The notes under the pieces were generated by a model. That model did not search any database, was not told the origin of the DNA, and saw only the letters and a list, made by a program, of their open reading frames with translations. Source: an uncultured Verrucomicrobia subdivision 3 bacterium (GTDB taxonomy: Bacteria; Verrucomicrobiota; Verrucomicrobiia; Limisphaerales; UBA11358). Taken from it: DNA of 33,948 nucleotides. The DNA lies in NCBI GenBank assembly GCA_903833055.1, contig CAILDU010000071.1, positions 1 through 33,948 on the forward strand, in the 5' to 3' direction. Made by a program: the position numbers and the translations under genes. The stretch's first letter is position 1, and each line of letters begins with the position of its first letter. Positions 18,999-28,211 of this stretch are shown in pieces.

Positions 18999-18999
18999 T

Positions 19000-20586
19000 T
19001 TAATTTTCCACGCGCCGGATGCGAATGGCGATGTAAGGCTTGCCGGACAATGCGATTGAACGTCCGTCCCTGTCGGCGAAGGAATAACCACTTTTCTTAT
19101 TCAGCGTGAAAGTGCCATCCACCGGCGTGACCGTCATATTCCAAGCATCGAGAATTTCGGCAGTAAATTTCAAACCGTCGGCAGATTGAAGTTTGCCGAG
19201 CGGCGGCTTGGGAAGTTGAAACACCCAGTTCGTCGGCGACGTTTTGCCAAAATAAATGAGATAGTATTTTCCCGGCTGGCCGCCGATAGGCGAGTCCTGC
19301 CACTTGTCAATCGGCTCAATGCCTTCGGGCGGCGCAGCGTCCAAAACCTTTTTCAAAAACGCGAGGCGCGCGGGACTTTCGCCTTTAAGCACGCCGCCTT
19401 TTGACCACCATAAAACTTGGTCGGCGCTCTTGTAAGTTTCGCCGTGGCCACAATATGTTCCCGCGATGGTCGCGTTCCAAAAACGAAAAACCAATTCTTC
19501 CGCGCTCAATTGTCCCCAGCGATTTTCGATGTTGCCCTCGTATTTCACCTCGTCATACACGACTGGCTTGCGATACACATCGCGATACAACTCCGCGCGT
19601 CCGGGCTCTTCCACCGCCGCGCCATTTTGAATGCTCGCATGCGTAATCCACGGCAACGTCTGGTTGAAAATTTTCTGGCCGTTGTGAATCGAAAGCAAAT
19701 GATGATACGGGTCATCGTGCGAAACAATTTCGCCAAAGCGCACAAAGTCCGACTCTTTTTTCTCCTTCATGAAATCCCATTCGTTCGCCAGCGACCACCA
19801 GACATTGCGATACGCCGCGAGCCGCGCGATGACGTAGCGCAGATAACGGTCGTCCACCGCCGCTGGCATGCGGTCGAAGCCCCAATGGCCTTCGTCATAC
19901 GGATGAAACAAAATGATGTCCGCCTCGATGCCGAGCTTCTGCAAATCTGCGACGCGCTGTTCGAGGTGCTGAAAATATTTCACGTTGAACTGCGTGAAAT
20001 CCCAATTCGTCAGCGTGGCAAAATCATCTCTGCTCGCAAACGGATACAAAATCGGCTCGTTCGTGTTCCAGGTGTAGCGTTTGGGAAAAACGCAGAAGCG
20101 GATTTTGTTGAATGGCGAGGCCGCCAGCGTTTTCAACGTCTGTTCCTGCAACGCCTCGTCCTGCAACTGCCAGACATAACACGTCGTGCCAAGCTCCTCG
20201 TAAGGCGTGCCGTCGGCATAAGCGAAATGAAAAGTATTCGTCACGCCAACTGTGCCGTGATTTTTCGCCGCCGGTTTCGTCACGGCAAATTCGCCGGATT
20301 TGCCATTCAGTTTGCGCGCATTGCTGGCGGTTTTATAAGTCCACCGACCGGTGGTTTCCGGCATGAAACGCACGCGGTAAATTCCATCGCCATCGTAAAA
20401 ACCATTCGCCTCGACAACATTCGTTCCTTGCGTGAAGCGCGCAGAAAATTTCACATCAAGAAACGGATCCCCATTCGTCGGGCCGTTCAGCGCGACTTCA
20501 TAAACGCCCCACTGTTCCACCGAATCAGCCGCGTGCAAACCGGTGGCCAGCAACATAAGCGCGAAAAGATATGTAATTTTGTTCAT
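19000..20586 (-). CDS. DUF5060/DUF5605-like (GH140/DUF4038-related) clan-A glycoside hydrolase
   Basis: 528 aa with signal peptide. N-terminal beta-sandwich VEQWGVYEVALNGPTNGDPFLDVKFSARF, barrel with WWSLANEWDFM (acid/base Glu) and PVVYDEVKYEG / AGTYCGHGETY, and a C-terminal small beta domain. Confidence 0.75.
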   Translation of the reverse strand: MNKITYLFALMLLATGLHAADSVEQWGVYEVALNGPTNGDPFLDVKFSARFTQGTNVVEANGFYDGDGIYRVRFMPETTGRWTYKTASNARKLNGKSGEFAVTKPAAKNHGTVGVTNTFHFAYADGTPYEELGTTCYVWQLQDEALQEQTLKTLAASPFNKIRFCVFPKRYTWNTNEPILYPFASRDDFATLTNWDFTQFNVKYFQHLEQRVADLQKLGIEADIILFHPYDEGHWGFDRMPAAVDDRYLRYVIARLAAYRNVWWSLANEWDFMKEKKESDFVRFGEIVSHDDPYHHLLSIHNGQKIFNQTLPWITHASIQNGAAVEEPGRAELYRDVYRKPVVYDEVKYEGNIENRWGQLSAEELVFRFWNATIAGTYCGHGETYKSADQVLWWSKGGVLKGESPARLAFLKKVLDAAPPEGIEPIDKWQDSPIGGQPGKYYLIYFGKTSPTNWVFQLPKPPLGKLQSADGLKFTAEILDAWNMTVTPVDGTFTLNKKSGYSFADRDGRSIALSGKPYIAIRIRRVEN

Positions 20587-21482
20587 GGCTTTTGGAAAAC
20601 TGATTTCAAATACGCGGCATTCGCGCCGTAATTTTTCTTCACGTTATGCACGTCGTTGGTGTCACGCGAACGCTCAATAACCAGCCAGCCGCTCCAGTTT
20701 ATTTCGTCAAGCGCGGCCTTGAGATTGGGCGCATTAACTTGCGGATCATTCTGCAGCCAGAAACCATCCGTGTTCGAGCAATGAATCTGGCAGACGCGGT
20801 CTTTGCCGAGCAGCCGCAGTTCCTTGACGTAATCGCGCTGATGCTCAATCGCACTGGCAAGATTGTAATAAATTTTAATCGCGGGCGAACCGACTTCATC
20901 GAGCAACTTGATTTGTTCGCTCGCATCCAGTTCCGTTTCCACGCCGATGATGACTCCAGCTTTTTCCGCCAGCGCACCAACGAGCTTCAGCCGCTCGACT
21001 ACTTGCGCGCGCAACTCCGGATGCTTCAACAAGTCGCTGTTCACACCCAACGGCAGAAAAGCAATTTTCACATTCATCGCCTGCATCGTGTCCACGCAAT
21101 CTTGCACGAGACGTAAAACATTCGTCCGTTCGGCAAACGACTGCGCGTAAAAACCTGACATCGCGATGGAAGAAATTCCCAGATTCAACTCGCGCGCCTT
21201 CGCGAGAAACTGCTCACGATTCGCGGCGTTCGTCAGCGAACTCGCAAACGTCGCGCGCTGACCAAGTGAGCCCATATCCACTTCCACGCCGTCCGCGCCG
21301 ATGTCTTTCGCTAGTTGAAATGCGCCCAGTTTTTGTCGCTTCAAAATCATCCAGTCGCACACGGCAACTTGGTAGCGCGACGATAAAATGGAGTTCGTTA
21401 CATCTGCCGCAAAAGCGTTTTGCAGCGGCAAAAATAAAGCTGTCGCCGCAAACACCACCGTGAAAATCATTCGCAAATTCAT
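20583..21482 (-). CDS. Exported sugar phosphate isomerase/epimerase-like TIM barrel
   Basis: 299 aa. Signal peptide MNLRMIFTVVFAATALFLPLQNAFAA followed by AKDIGADGVEVDMGSLG, GVIIGVETELDASEQIKLLDEVGSPAIKIYYNLASAI, VCQIHCSNTDGFWL. Confidence 0.82.
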   Translation of the reverse strand: MNLRMIFTVVFAATALFLPLQNAFAADVTNSILSSRYQVAVCDWMILKRQKLGAFQLAKDIGADGVEVDMGSLGQRATFASSLTNAANREQFLAKARELNLGISSIAMSGFYAQSFAERTNVLRLVQDCVDTMQAMNVKIAFLPLGVNSDLLKHPELRAQVVERLKLVGALAEKAGVIIGVETELDASEQIKLLDEVGSPAIKIYYNLASAIEHQRDYVKELRLLGKDRVCQIHCSNTDGFWLQNDPQVNAPNLKAALDEINWSGWLVIERSRDTNDVHNVKKNYGANAAYLKSVFQKP

Positions 21483-21483
21483 T

Positions 21484-24400
21484 TTAATTTTTTGTCAGCC
21501 ACAGGATGCCGCCCGGCAATTTTACCTTGCCGCCGGCCTGAACAATTTGCGATTGATCGGAAACCGAACCCGAACTCGGATCAATGAATCGCAACGTAAA
21601 TACCCCGTTTTCATTGGACAAATCTAATTCCATATCGCGTCCACCGCAGACAAAAAATTGTTTTCCGGGTTCACGCAACGCCCAGATTTTTTTATCCGCA
21701 TCAGCCAGCCATGATTTCATTTGCGGAATCGCGGCCAGCAATTTTGCATCGGTCGTCGCCGGCAGATTCGGCATGGAACCGCCCGCACATACAAATGCCC
21801 ACGCGCCGCGATTTAGCGCCACATCTTCGCCGGATGCGATAACAACTTTGTTCGGAAATTTCTGACGATACTCCGCCGCCATCGCCGCCAGATTTTCGTC
21901 TGACGACGACCCACCTTTCCACGGGCGTTCCAATTGTCGCGGTGAAAGATTTTGCCCGCCGTCCGGTGCGAACAAACCCTTGTCCGTCTGCCACCAGTAA
22001 CGGAAACAAATCACGTCCACGACCGCCGCGCGCTTGGTATCGGCGAGAATCGCGTCCTGAACATTTTTAGTCGCCGCGAGCGCCACGAGCGGATGTTTTT
22101 TTGTCGCGCGTTCCCAATCGCCAATCGTATCCAGCCAGAATTGCTCGAACGCCAGCGGCCCGGTGAATTCCGCACTCGTGAACTGAATCACATTCGCGTT
22201 GTTCGTAAAGTTATTCAGGTTTTGCCGGATGAAACCCGCGTGCAGCTTGCGGCGAATTGGATTCGTCACGTCATAAAATTGCGGCGCCATCACAATCCGC
22301 TTTTCAATTTCAAACGGCGGTTCGTGAAAGCCAGTGTCGTTGATGTTGTTCGACGAACGCCACGGCCCATCAACCCAATGCGCGCCGTCTTCGAGAATGT
22401 TGTGCTGAAAATAATTTTCGTTGAACAAAACCAAGCCGCGTTCGTCGCAAATCTCCGCAAAGTTTTCCAGCCGCGACCAATACCACGGATTGAATTTCGT
22501 CAGGTCATATTTGCTCAAACCATCCCACGCCGTGCCGACACCACTGCGCGCAAACGGCTGCTCGTAAAACGGCGCCCACACATCGCCATCCATGCGGCGC
22601 GCGCGCTCGTGATCCTCACGACGGCGGTCATACCAAAGCCCGTAATGATGATCGAGCGCGACACAATTACTGAACACCAGACTGGTGGCAATTTTGTTCA
22701 AATCATCCGTCAAGCCCGCGCCCATCCGTCCCGGCGCGAAGCGTGTCAGATTGATGCCGTAATTTGTGACATCACTGGGAATCAAATTACCGCGCCACCA
22801 ATTGATGGACTTCACGCCGCCGACCAATAATTTCCCATCGCAAACCAACCAGCCGTTTGTAACTGAAATTAATTTTTGAATCGGCTGGATACGCGGCATC
22901 AAAATCACTTGCGGCGGAAAAATGTCATCAAAGGATTTTGCATTTTGGGGTTCAGTTGAAATTTGCGCGGGCGACAAAATTTGTTTTTGAGTTTCATTTC
23001 CCAAACGATCTCCAAGCTGCGCGAAGAAAAGGCTGCCCGGACTGGCCGATTCATTGGAACTACGCCAGATGCCGTCGCCTTCAAATTCGCCCCACGAACC
23101 GAACGCCCAGTTTTGCGCGCCCGGCGGATTTTCGCAGGAGGTTTTGGCGGAAACACAATTCCACAAGACGGAATTCGCCGCCGACCAGCCCGCGCCTTCG
23201 CCCGCACTACCGCGATTAATCAGGCTCAACGCATTGCCGTCAATCCGCACGTTGTCGAAAAGCGTGCCGCTCGACCAGCTTTCAATCGCGCCGCTGTCGG
23301 CGGTCGGCAAGATGGCATCGCAATACACGAACGCATTCGGCCCCGCAGCGCAATGACCGACGGAAAAATCATGGCGACCATGCTCCGCGTAACAGCGCAA
23401 AAATAAAGTCTGCTGCCCCATCGTGAAAAAAGTATTTCGCCGCCAACCGCCATCTTCGGAAACTGGCGCGAGCGAAAAACAATCCACCACCGTCACGCGT
23501 TTGCAACTTTCGTAAATCGCCACCGCCGAACCGGCAAAATGTTCAAATGTGATTTGTCGCACCCACGCGTCCGCAACATTTTCCATTGTAATTGCAAACC
23601 AGGAATGATTTTCGTCCGTCGGATTTTTCGCGTCGAAGGCCGATTCCAACCGCAGATTTTCCACGCCGATATTTTCAATCCGTCCCGGCCATGAATAGGT
23701 TTTTACAAAGCCACCACCAAAATTTGTTTCCATCGCCGTCGTGATGGGCGAGTCAACCATCACGCGATTGCCGTCAATTTTTTGAATGACGCGATCCCAG
23801 ACCAGATTGTAATTGTTCGTGTGCCAGACCAGCCGCCAGTCGTTCAAGCCGCCGCCAAAATCTGTCATACCAAGCGAGCTAATCCATTCCTGCGTGCTTG
23901 GACGAGTAACGAAAATTTTGTCACCAATCTTCAAACCGGTCGCATCCAGTAAACGAAAACTTATCGCGCCGACCGGAACGTAATCGTCCGTAATTTTCCA
24001 ATTTGGATTTGCGTCGGTCGAAAAATCATTTTTTCCGCAAATACGAATAAGTGTGCGCCGGTCAATTCCCGTTGCGACCAAAACTGTTCCATTAGTTTCC
24101 GCGCTTTCGCCGCGTAAAACCACGCCGGAATTGGTGATTTGCAACTGGCCCGAAATCTCATGGCGGCCTTTCAATAGTAAAACTGCGCCGCGAATTCCAT
24201 TCACATCGGCGGGCAGATTGCCGACGTAATCAATCGCCTTCTGGATGCGCGCCGTCTCATCGCCATTGATTGGTGAAACGATAACGCGAACCGGCGCGGC
24301 GGGAATTGGCTGGTCGCCACCAAAATAACCGGCGGTAGAAAAATCAAGAACACGGTTACCGCGGGCGTCCACGTCGTAAGCTAGCTTACCATCCACGCCG

Positions 24401-24489
24401 GCTGAAATGATTGGCGACAGAATTTTTTTTGGCGCGGCATTGAGAGCGAGTGACGTTCCCAGAAAAATAAAGATGAGGATTTTTTTCAT
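21484..24489 (-). CDS. Large beta-helix plus C-terminal putative hydrolase fusion (DUF6298/DUF4955-like)
   Basis: 1001 aa with signal peptide. Pectin-lyase-fold-like N-half (RIQKAIDYVGNLPADVNGIRGAVLLLKGRHEISGQLQITNSGVVLRGES). C-half with VICFRYWWQTDKGLFAPDGGQNLSPRQLERPWKGGSSSDENLAAMAAEYRQKFPNKVVIASGED. Confidence 0.6.
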   Translation of the reverse strand: MKKILIFIFLGTSLALNAAPKKILSPIISAGVDGKLAYDVDARGNRVLDFSTAGYFGGDQPIPAAPVRVIVSPINGDETARIQKAIDYVGNLPADVNGIRGAVLLLKGRHEISGQLQITNSGVVLRGESAETNGTVLVATGIDRRTLIRICGKNDFSTDANPNWKITDDYVPVGAISFRLLDATGLKIGDKIFVTRPSTQEWISSLGMTDFGGGLNDWRLVWHTNNYNLVWDRVIQKIDGNRVMVDSPITTAMETNFGGGFVKTYSWPGRIENIGVENLRLESAFDAKNPTDENHSWFAITMENVADAWVRQITFEHFAGSAVAIYESCKRVTVVDCFSLAPVSEDGGWRRNTFFTMGQQTLFLRCYAEHGRHDFSVGHCAAGPNAFVYCDAILPTADSGAIESWSSGTLFDNVRIDGNALSLINRGSAGEGAGWSAANSVLWNCVSAKTSCENPPGAQNWAFGSWGEFEGDGIWRSSNESASPGSLFFAQLGDRLGNETQKQILSPAQISTEPQNAKSFDDIFPPQVILMPRIQPIQKLISVTNGWLVCDGKLLVGGVKSINWWRGNLIPSDVTNYGINLTRFAPGRMGAGLTDDLNKIATSLVFSNCVALDHHYGLWYDRRREDHERARRMDGDVWAPFYEQPFARSGVGTAWDGLSKYDLTKFNPWYWSRLENFAEICDERGLVLFNENYFQHNILEDGAHWVDGPWRSSNNINDTGFHEPPFEIEKRIVMAPQFYDVTNPIRRKLHAGFIRQNLNNFTNNANVIQFTSAEFTGPLAFEQFWLDTIGDWERATKKHPLVALAATKNVQDAILADTKRAAVVDVICFRYWWQTDKGLFAPDGGQNLSPRQLERPWKGGSSSDENLAAMAAEYRQKFPNKVVIASGEDVALNRGAWAFVCAGGSMPNLPATTDAKLLAAIPQMKSWLADADKKIWALREPGKQFFVCGGRDMELDLSNENGVFTLRFIDPSSGSVSDQSQIVQAGGKVKLPGGILWLTKN

Positions 24490-26042
24490 GGCAGCTTTCC
24501 GGTCAGCTTCGCGAGTTTTTGGCCGCGCGCAATTTCATTTCCATCGGCCAACACAATCAAACCCGTGCCGCGATTATATTTGGTTCCGTCTTTGTCCCAA
24601 ATAATCGTGAGCGTGTGGCCGTGATAATTCACGCCATCGAGACAAAAATAATTCCAAACACCATCCGGCAGCAGCGGGAAAATTTCCACAACATTGTCCG
24701 TGCGCGGAACGAGACCAACGACGCCAGCGATGACCAAATCTGCAAACGTCGAGTGATTGTAATAACGGCTGCGACCAGCTTTGCCGTTAATCCATTGGCC
24801 GGTGGTCTCGTCGAGATACTCGCCGATGTAAGGCTTGCCGTCGGCAGATTGGCTGTGGACGTAAGTGAGAAAAGCGTTGAAATAATTGGCTTTTGTGACG
24901 ACAGATTGCTTGTAGTCGCGCAGAAAATTCGCGAGCGCGTCAAGCGTTTGTGAAGTCGCAAACGGCCAGACTGCGCCGTCCCATTCACAGTGTCCGTAGC
25001 CATGTGTGCGAAAAAATGGACTGCGTCGCTCGGCAGTCGTAATTCCAAATGGCGCGGAAAAACCCTTGGCATCCGTCAGTTGATTCCATGCCGAGCTATA
25101 ATTTTTATTGTCGTCCGGCAACTCGAACATCCACGGAATAAAACCAATTTGTTCACGCACGTTGGAAAACGTTCTATTGGTGTGGACGACTTCAAAAAAA
25201 TTCGCGCTGTCGTTCCACAAAGTTTTTTGGACGAGTTTTTTTAATTGTGCAGCTTTGGAATCAAATTTATCGGCCAGTTTTTTGTTGCCCGCGAGCCGCG
25301 CGATTTTGGCGATGGCCTGCGCGTTGCCGAACATATAGCTGTTGATTGTTGGCCGAATATTTTTCTCCGTGCGCGAGCCGCTGATGGATTCTTCCATCGC
25401 GTCACGCACGTCGAACTGCCAGAAAAGTCCGCCCGCAATCTGCTTTTCATTTTCCCATTGGCGATAGTCGGCGACCAAATTATCGAGCAGCGAGAGCAGA
25501 AAAGTTTTGTCGCCGGTGACGAGATAACGCTGATACAGCGCGGCTTCCAGCCAACTGCTGTAACGATGCAACTGCTGGCGGTGATTGTCGTCGCGCAGCC
25601 AGTAACGGACATAATCGTCGAGATAATTCTGGTCGTGCAGCCAGCGGCCTTCGGCGATGTGAAAGCCGAGCGCGCTGCTGATGGGCTGCGGTTTCGTGAG
25701 AAATTCGGTGAGGACAAATCCGTTCGTGGTCTGCTCGATGTGTTTGCGGAATGACCACCAGCGGAAATAATAAATCTCTTCCACCTCCTTGTCCGGGCAT
25801 TCGAAAAACGGAATTTCCTTTTGCAACCAGCTCCAGGAGTCCGCGTTGGAAACGAAGTTGGTGACGTTTTCGTCTTCCATCGAATTAAAATGGGCGACGC
25901 AGTTTGAAAAATTTGCCGAATCCAAAACCGTCAAATTTCCGGCAAAGGAATTTTGAACCGCGAAATATGCGAAACACGCGAAATAAAAAAACATAGGCAA
26001 TTTGCCTTTCGCGTAGTTTGCATATTTCGCGGCAAGAATCAT
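24486..26042 (-). CDS. MGH1-like (GH63/GH65-type six-hairpin) glycoside hydrolase
   Basis: 518 aa. YYFRWWSFRKHIEQTTNGFVLTEFL, GRWLHDQNYLDDYVRYWL, HCEWDGAVWPFATSQTLDALANFL, INGKAGRSRYYNHSTFADLVIAGVVGL. The start codon is uncertain: 26042, or 25994 (MFFYFACFAYFAVQNSFAG); see findings. Confidence 0.8.
   Translation of the reverse strand: MILAAKYANYAKGKLPMFFYFACFAYFAVQNSFAGNLTVLDSANFSNCVAHFNSMEDENVTNFVSNADSWSWLQKEIPFFECPDKEVEEIYYFRWWSFRKHIEQTTNGFVLTEFLTKPQPISSALGFHIAEGRWLHDQNYLDDYVRYWLRDDNHRQQLHRYSSWLEAALYQRYLVTGDKTFLLSLLDNLVADYRQWENEKQIAGGLFWQFDVRDAMEESISGSRTEKNIRPTINSYMFGNAQAIAKIARLAGNKKLADKFDSKAAQLKKLVQKTLWNDSANFFEVVHTNRTFSNVREQIGFIPWMFELPDDNKNYSSAWNQLTDAKGFSAPFGITTAERRSPFFRTHGYGHCEWDGAVWPFATSQTLDALANFLRDYKQSVVTKANYFNAFLTYVHSQSADGKPYIGEYLDETTGQWINGKAGRSRYYNHSTFADLVIAGVVGLVPRTDNVVEIFPLLPDGVWNYFCLDGVNYHGHTLTIIWDKDGTKYNRGTGLIVLADGNEIARGQKLAKLTGKLP
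25958..26032. repeat. Imperfect inverted repeat / long hairpin (26-nt arms, 23-nt spacer)
   Basis: Arm 1 25958-25983 ccgcgaaatatgcgaaacacgcgaaa. Arm 2 26007-26032 tttcgcgtagtttgcatatttcgcgg; its reverse complement ccgcgaaatatgcaaactacgcgaaa matches arm 1 at 23/26 positions. The spacer includes the mini-palindrome ggcaa-t-ttgcc (25996-26006). Confidence 0.85.
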
Positions 26043-26044
26043 TT

Positions 26045-26971
26045 TTAGAGATTCAGTTTGGACAATTCGTTTTGGATTTCCTTCAAACGAGTTTTGACAA
26101 GTTCGCGTTCCGGTTCACGAAAACGATGAAACGGCTCGGCCATGAAATCATCACAAATACCAAGGCAATTCAGCGCGCATTTGATGCCTTTGATGATAGA
26201 GGACGAATGTTTGCCGATGCGGTAAAAGGAATCGCTGACGCGCTGGATTTGCTTTTGCAGTTCTTCAGCGCGGGCGAGATTTCCGGTGCGATAGGCTTCG
26301 ACAAGTTTGACGTAAAGTTTGGGAAACAGATTTGCGCCGCCGCTCACGCCGCCGTTGCCACCAATTTGAAGTGTGGCTAAAAGTTTTTCTTCCGGTCCGC
26401 ACAGCAACGGCCAGTCGGGACGATGCTGCTGGATGAGTTCGGCGGCGGATTTGAAATAATTCAAATCGCCGGAGCTATCTTTGAGGCCGATGATGCGCGG
26501 ATTGTCCATCGCGCGACGAATGGTGTCGGCCTCGATGTGAACTTTCGTCAACGCGGGCATGTTGTAAATGTAAAGCGGCAGCGGCAGTTCGGGAATGAGA
26601 TGGTCAAGGTATTCCTGCAACTCCGGTTGCGCTTCGGGCAAATAATATGGCGGCGCAAGCACGACGGCGTCCGCACCAAAATCAGCGGCGGCGCGCGCGA
26701 CGTTCACGGATTCGACAAACGCGGTGTCGGTGATGCCGACAAGAACGGGCACGCGCTTTTTGATTTGTTTGCAGACGCGTTCAATCAATTCGCGGCGCAG
26801 GCGATAACTCAAACTCGGGCCTTCGCCCGTTGTGCCGAGAATGAAAAGCCCATTCACACCACCGGACAAAATGTGTTCAATTAGTTTTTCCAAACCGGCC
26901 ACGTCAAGTTCGTCACGACCTTTCAACGGCGTGATCATCGGCGGGACAATTCCAGTCAAAGACGGTTTCAT
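26045..26971 (-). CDS. Dihydrodipicolinate synthase/N-acetylneuraminate lyase (DapA/NanA) superfamily aldolase
   Basis: ORF extends to 26995; start at 26971 (MKPSLTGIVPPM) preferred. FILGTTGEGPSLSYRLRRELIE, LYIYNMPALT, and Schiff-base Lys region RIIGLKDSSGD. Confidence 0.92.
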   Translation of the reverse strand: MKPSLTGIVPPMITPLKGRDELDVAGLEKLIEHILSGGVNGLFILGTTGEGPSLSYRLRRELIERVCKQIKKRVPVLVGITDTAFVESVNVARAAADFGADAVVLAPPYYLPEAQPELQEYLDHLIPELPLPLYIYNMPALTKVHIEADTIRRAMDNPRIIGLKDSSGDLNYFKSAAELIQQHRPDWPLLCGPEEKLLATLQIGGNGGVSGGANLFPKLYVKLVEAYRTGNLARAEELQKQIQRVSDSFYRIGKHSSSIIKGIKCALNCLGICDDFMAEPFHRFREPERELVKTRLKEIQNELSKLNL

Positions 26972-26972
26972 T

Positions 26973-28211
26973 TTAAGTATTTTCAAAAGTTTCAACGCGC
27001 GGTTTCACCAATAAAATCAGGCCGACGCTCACCAAGGCTACTGCTGCGGACACCGCAAAGGCGATGGCAAATTTGACGTGATGATCGCGCATCCAGCCGA
27101 GTGCGACGGTCGCGCCCGCGCCGACGCTGATGCTGACGAGATTCATAAAACCGTAGCCGGTGGCGCGATGTTCAGGCCGCGCAATTTGGCAGAGGATGGG
27201 CATATTGTTGCAATCGAAAAATCCCCAGCCGAGGCCGAACAAAATCATCGCGCCAATCGCCACGGGTAAAGTCCACGCGTAACCGAGCAACAGCAACGCA
27301 GGCACGAGCAAGAATACACCGAGCGCGCTAGTGTAGATGCGTCCACGATTTGTTTTACGCATCCAAAAATCTGCAACTACGCCGCCTAGCAATACGCCGA
27401 CGAATGAAGCGATTTGAATATAGCCGGTCGCCGACAAACCGGCCGGACCTTGTTTCAAATTAAATGTGTCCGCGAGAAAAGTTGGCAGCCAGTTTTTTGT
27501 AACCCAACCGGCGATGGCGGGTAGCGTAAAATAAATTACCAAAACCCAAAACGCCGGTTGCGACCAGAGCGCAAAAAAAGTTTCAGAAATGGAAACGGAT
27601 TTTTTTGCAGCGGCATTTTTATTTTCAACCGACGCATCGCGTAAGGCCAAAATTAAAACTACGGCGTAAATAACTCCGGCCATTCCAAACCAAGTGAAAC
27701 AATTTCGCCACGAACTGGTTTGTGCGATGTAGCCGCCGATGCCGCCGAGCGCGAGGCCAACGTAAAGACCGCTTTGATGAATGCCAATCGCCTTCGCGCG
27801 CGTGCCGCCGGTGTGAAAATCCGCGATGAGTGCGAGCGCCGCAGGAATATAAAACGCCTCGCTGATGCCCATGAGCGCGCGGCACGTCAGCATTTGCGAA
27901 TACGTTTGCGCGTGGCCAGTCGCCCACGTCACCGCCGACCAGACAAACAAACTGCCAATGACCGTCCAACGACGATTAAATTTATCCGCGATAAACCCGC
28001 CGACCGGACTTAAAAGCGCGTAAACCCACATGAACACGGCCATGAGTGTGCCAAAATCCTGATCGTTCGCGATGCTCGGAATGTCGGCGCGAATCGAGGC
28101 GCGAATGGACGAAACCATCTGCCGGTCGAGGTAATTCAGCATCACCACCGGCCACAGCAACGCCACGACCGCCCATGCGTAGGAAGAAACTTTTTGCGCG
28201 CCGGTGTTCAC
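26973..28211 (-). CDS. MFS transporter, anion:cation symporter (hexuronate/ExuT-like) type
   Basis: 412 aa polytopic protein with GTG start (cac at 28209-28211). LNYLDRQMVSSIRASIRADIPSI, RWTVIGSLFVWSAVTWATGHAQTYSQMLTCRALMGISEAFYIPAALALIADF. Confidence 0.9.
   Translation of the reverse strand: MNTGAQKVSSYAWAVVALLWPVVMLNYLDRQMVSSIRASIRADIPSIANDQDFGTLMAVFMWVYALLSPVGGFIADKFNRRWTVIGSLFVWSAVTWATGHAQTYSQMLTCRALMGISEAFYIPAALALIADFHTGGTRAKAIGIHQSGLYVGLALGGIGGYIAQTSSWRNCFTWFGMAGVIYAVVLILALRDASVENKNAAAKKSVSISETFFALWSQPAFWVLVIYFTLPAIAGWVTKNWLPTFLADTFNLKQGPAGLSATGYIQIASFVGVLLGGVVADFWMRKTNRGRIYTSALGVFLLVPALLLLGYAWTLPVAIGAMILFGLGWGFFDCNNMPILCQIARPEHRATGYGFMNLVSISVGAGATVALGWMRDHHVKFAIAFAVSAAVALVSVGLILLVKPRVETFENT

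Noticed and set aside
19417-20631. 404 aa plus-strand ORF antisense to the DUF5060-type gene, and other long antisense ORFs (15287-16246, 16389-17042, 21952-22830, 28589-29635, 30580-31539)
   Set aside because: Low-complexity Arg/Val/His-rich translations without recognisable motifs, fully opposite well-supported enzymes. The similarity between the 28589-29635 and 30580-31539 antisense ORFs is explained by paralogy of the sense PL1 genes.
5736-26971. Sialic acid catabolism system (sialidase plus NanA-like aldolase)
   Set aside because: Tempting pairing, but the BNR protein lacks a visible FRIP motif, no NanE/NanK/NagA/NagB genes are visible, and the context is pectic.
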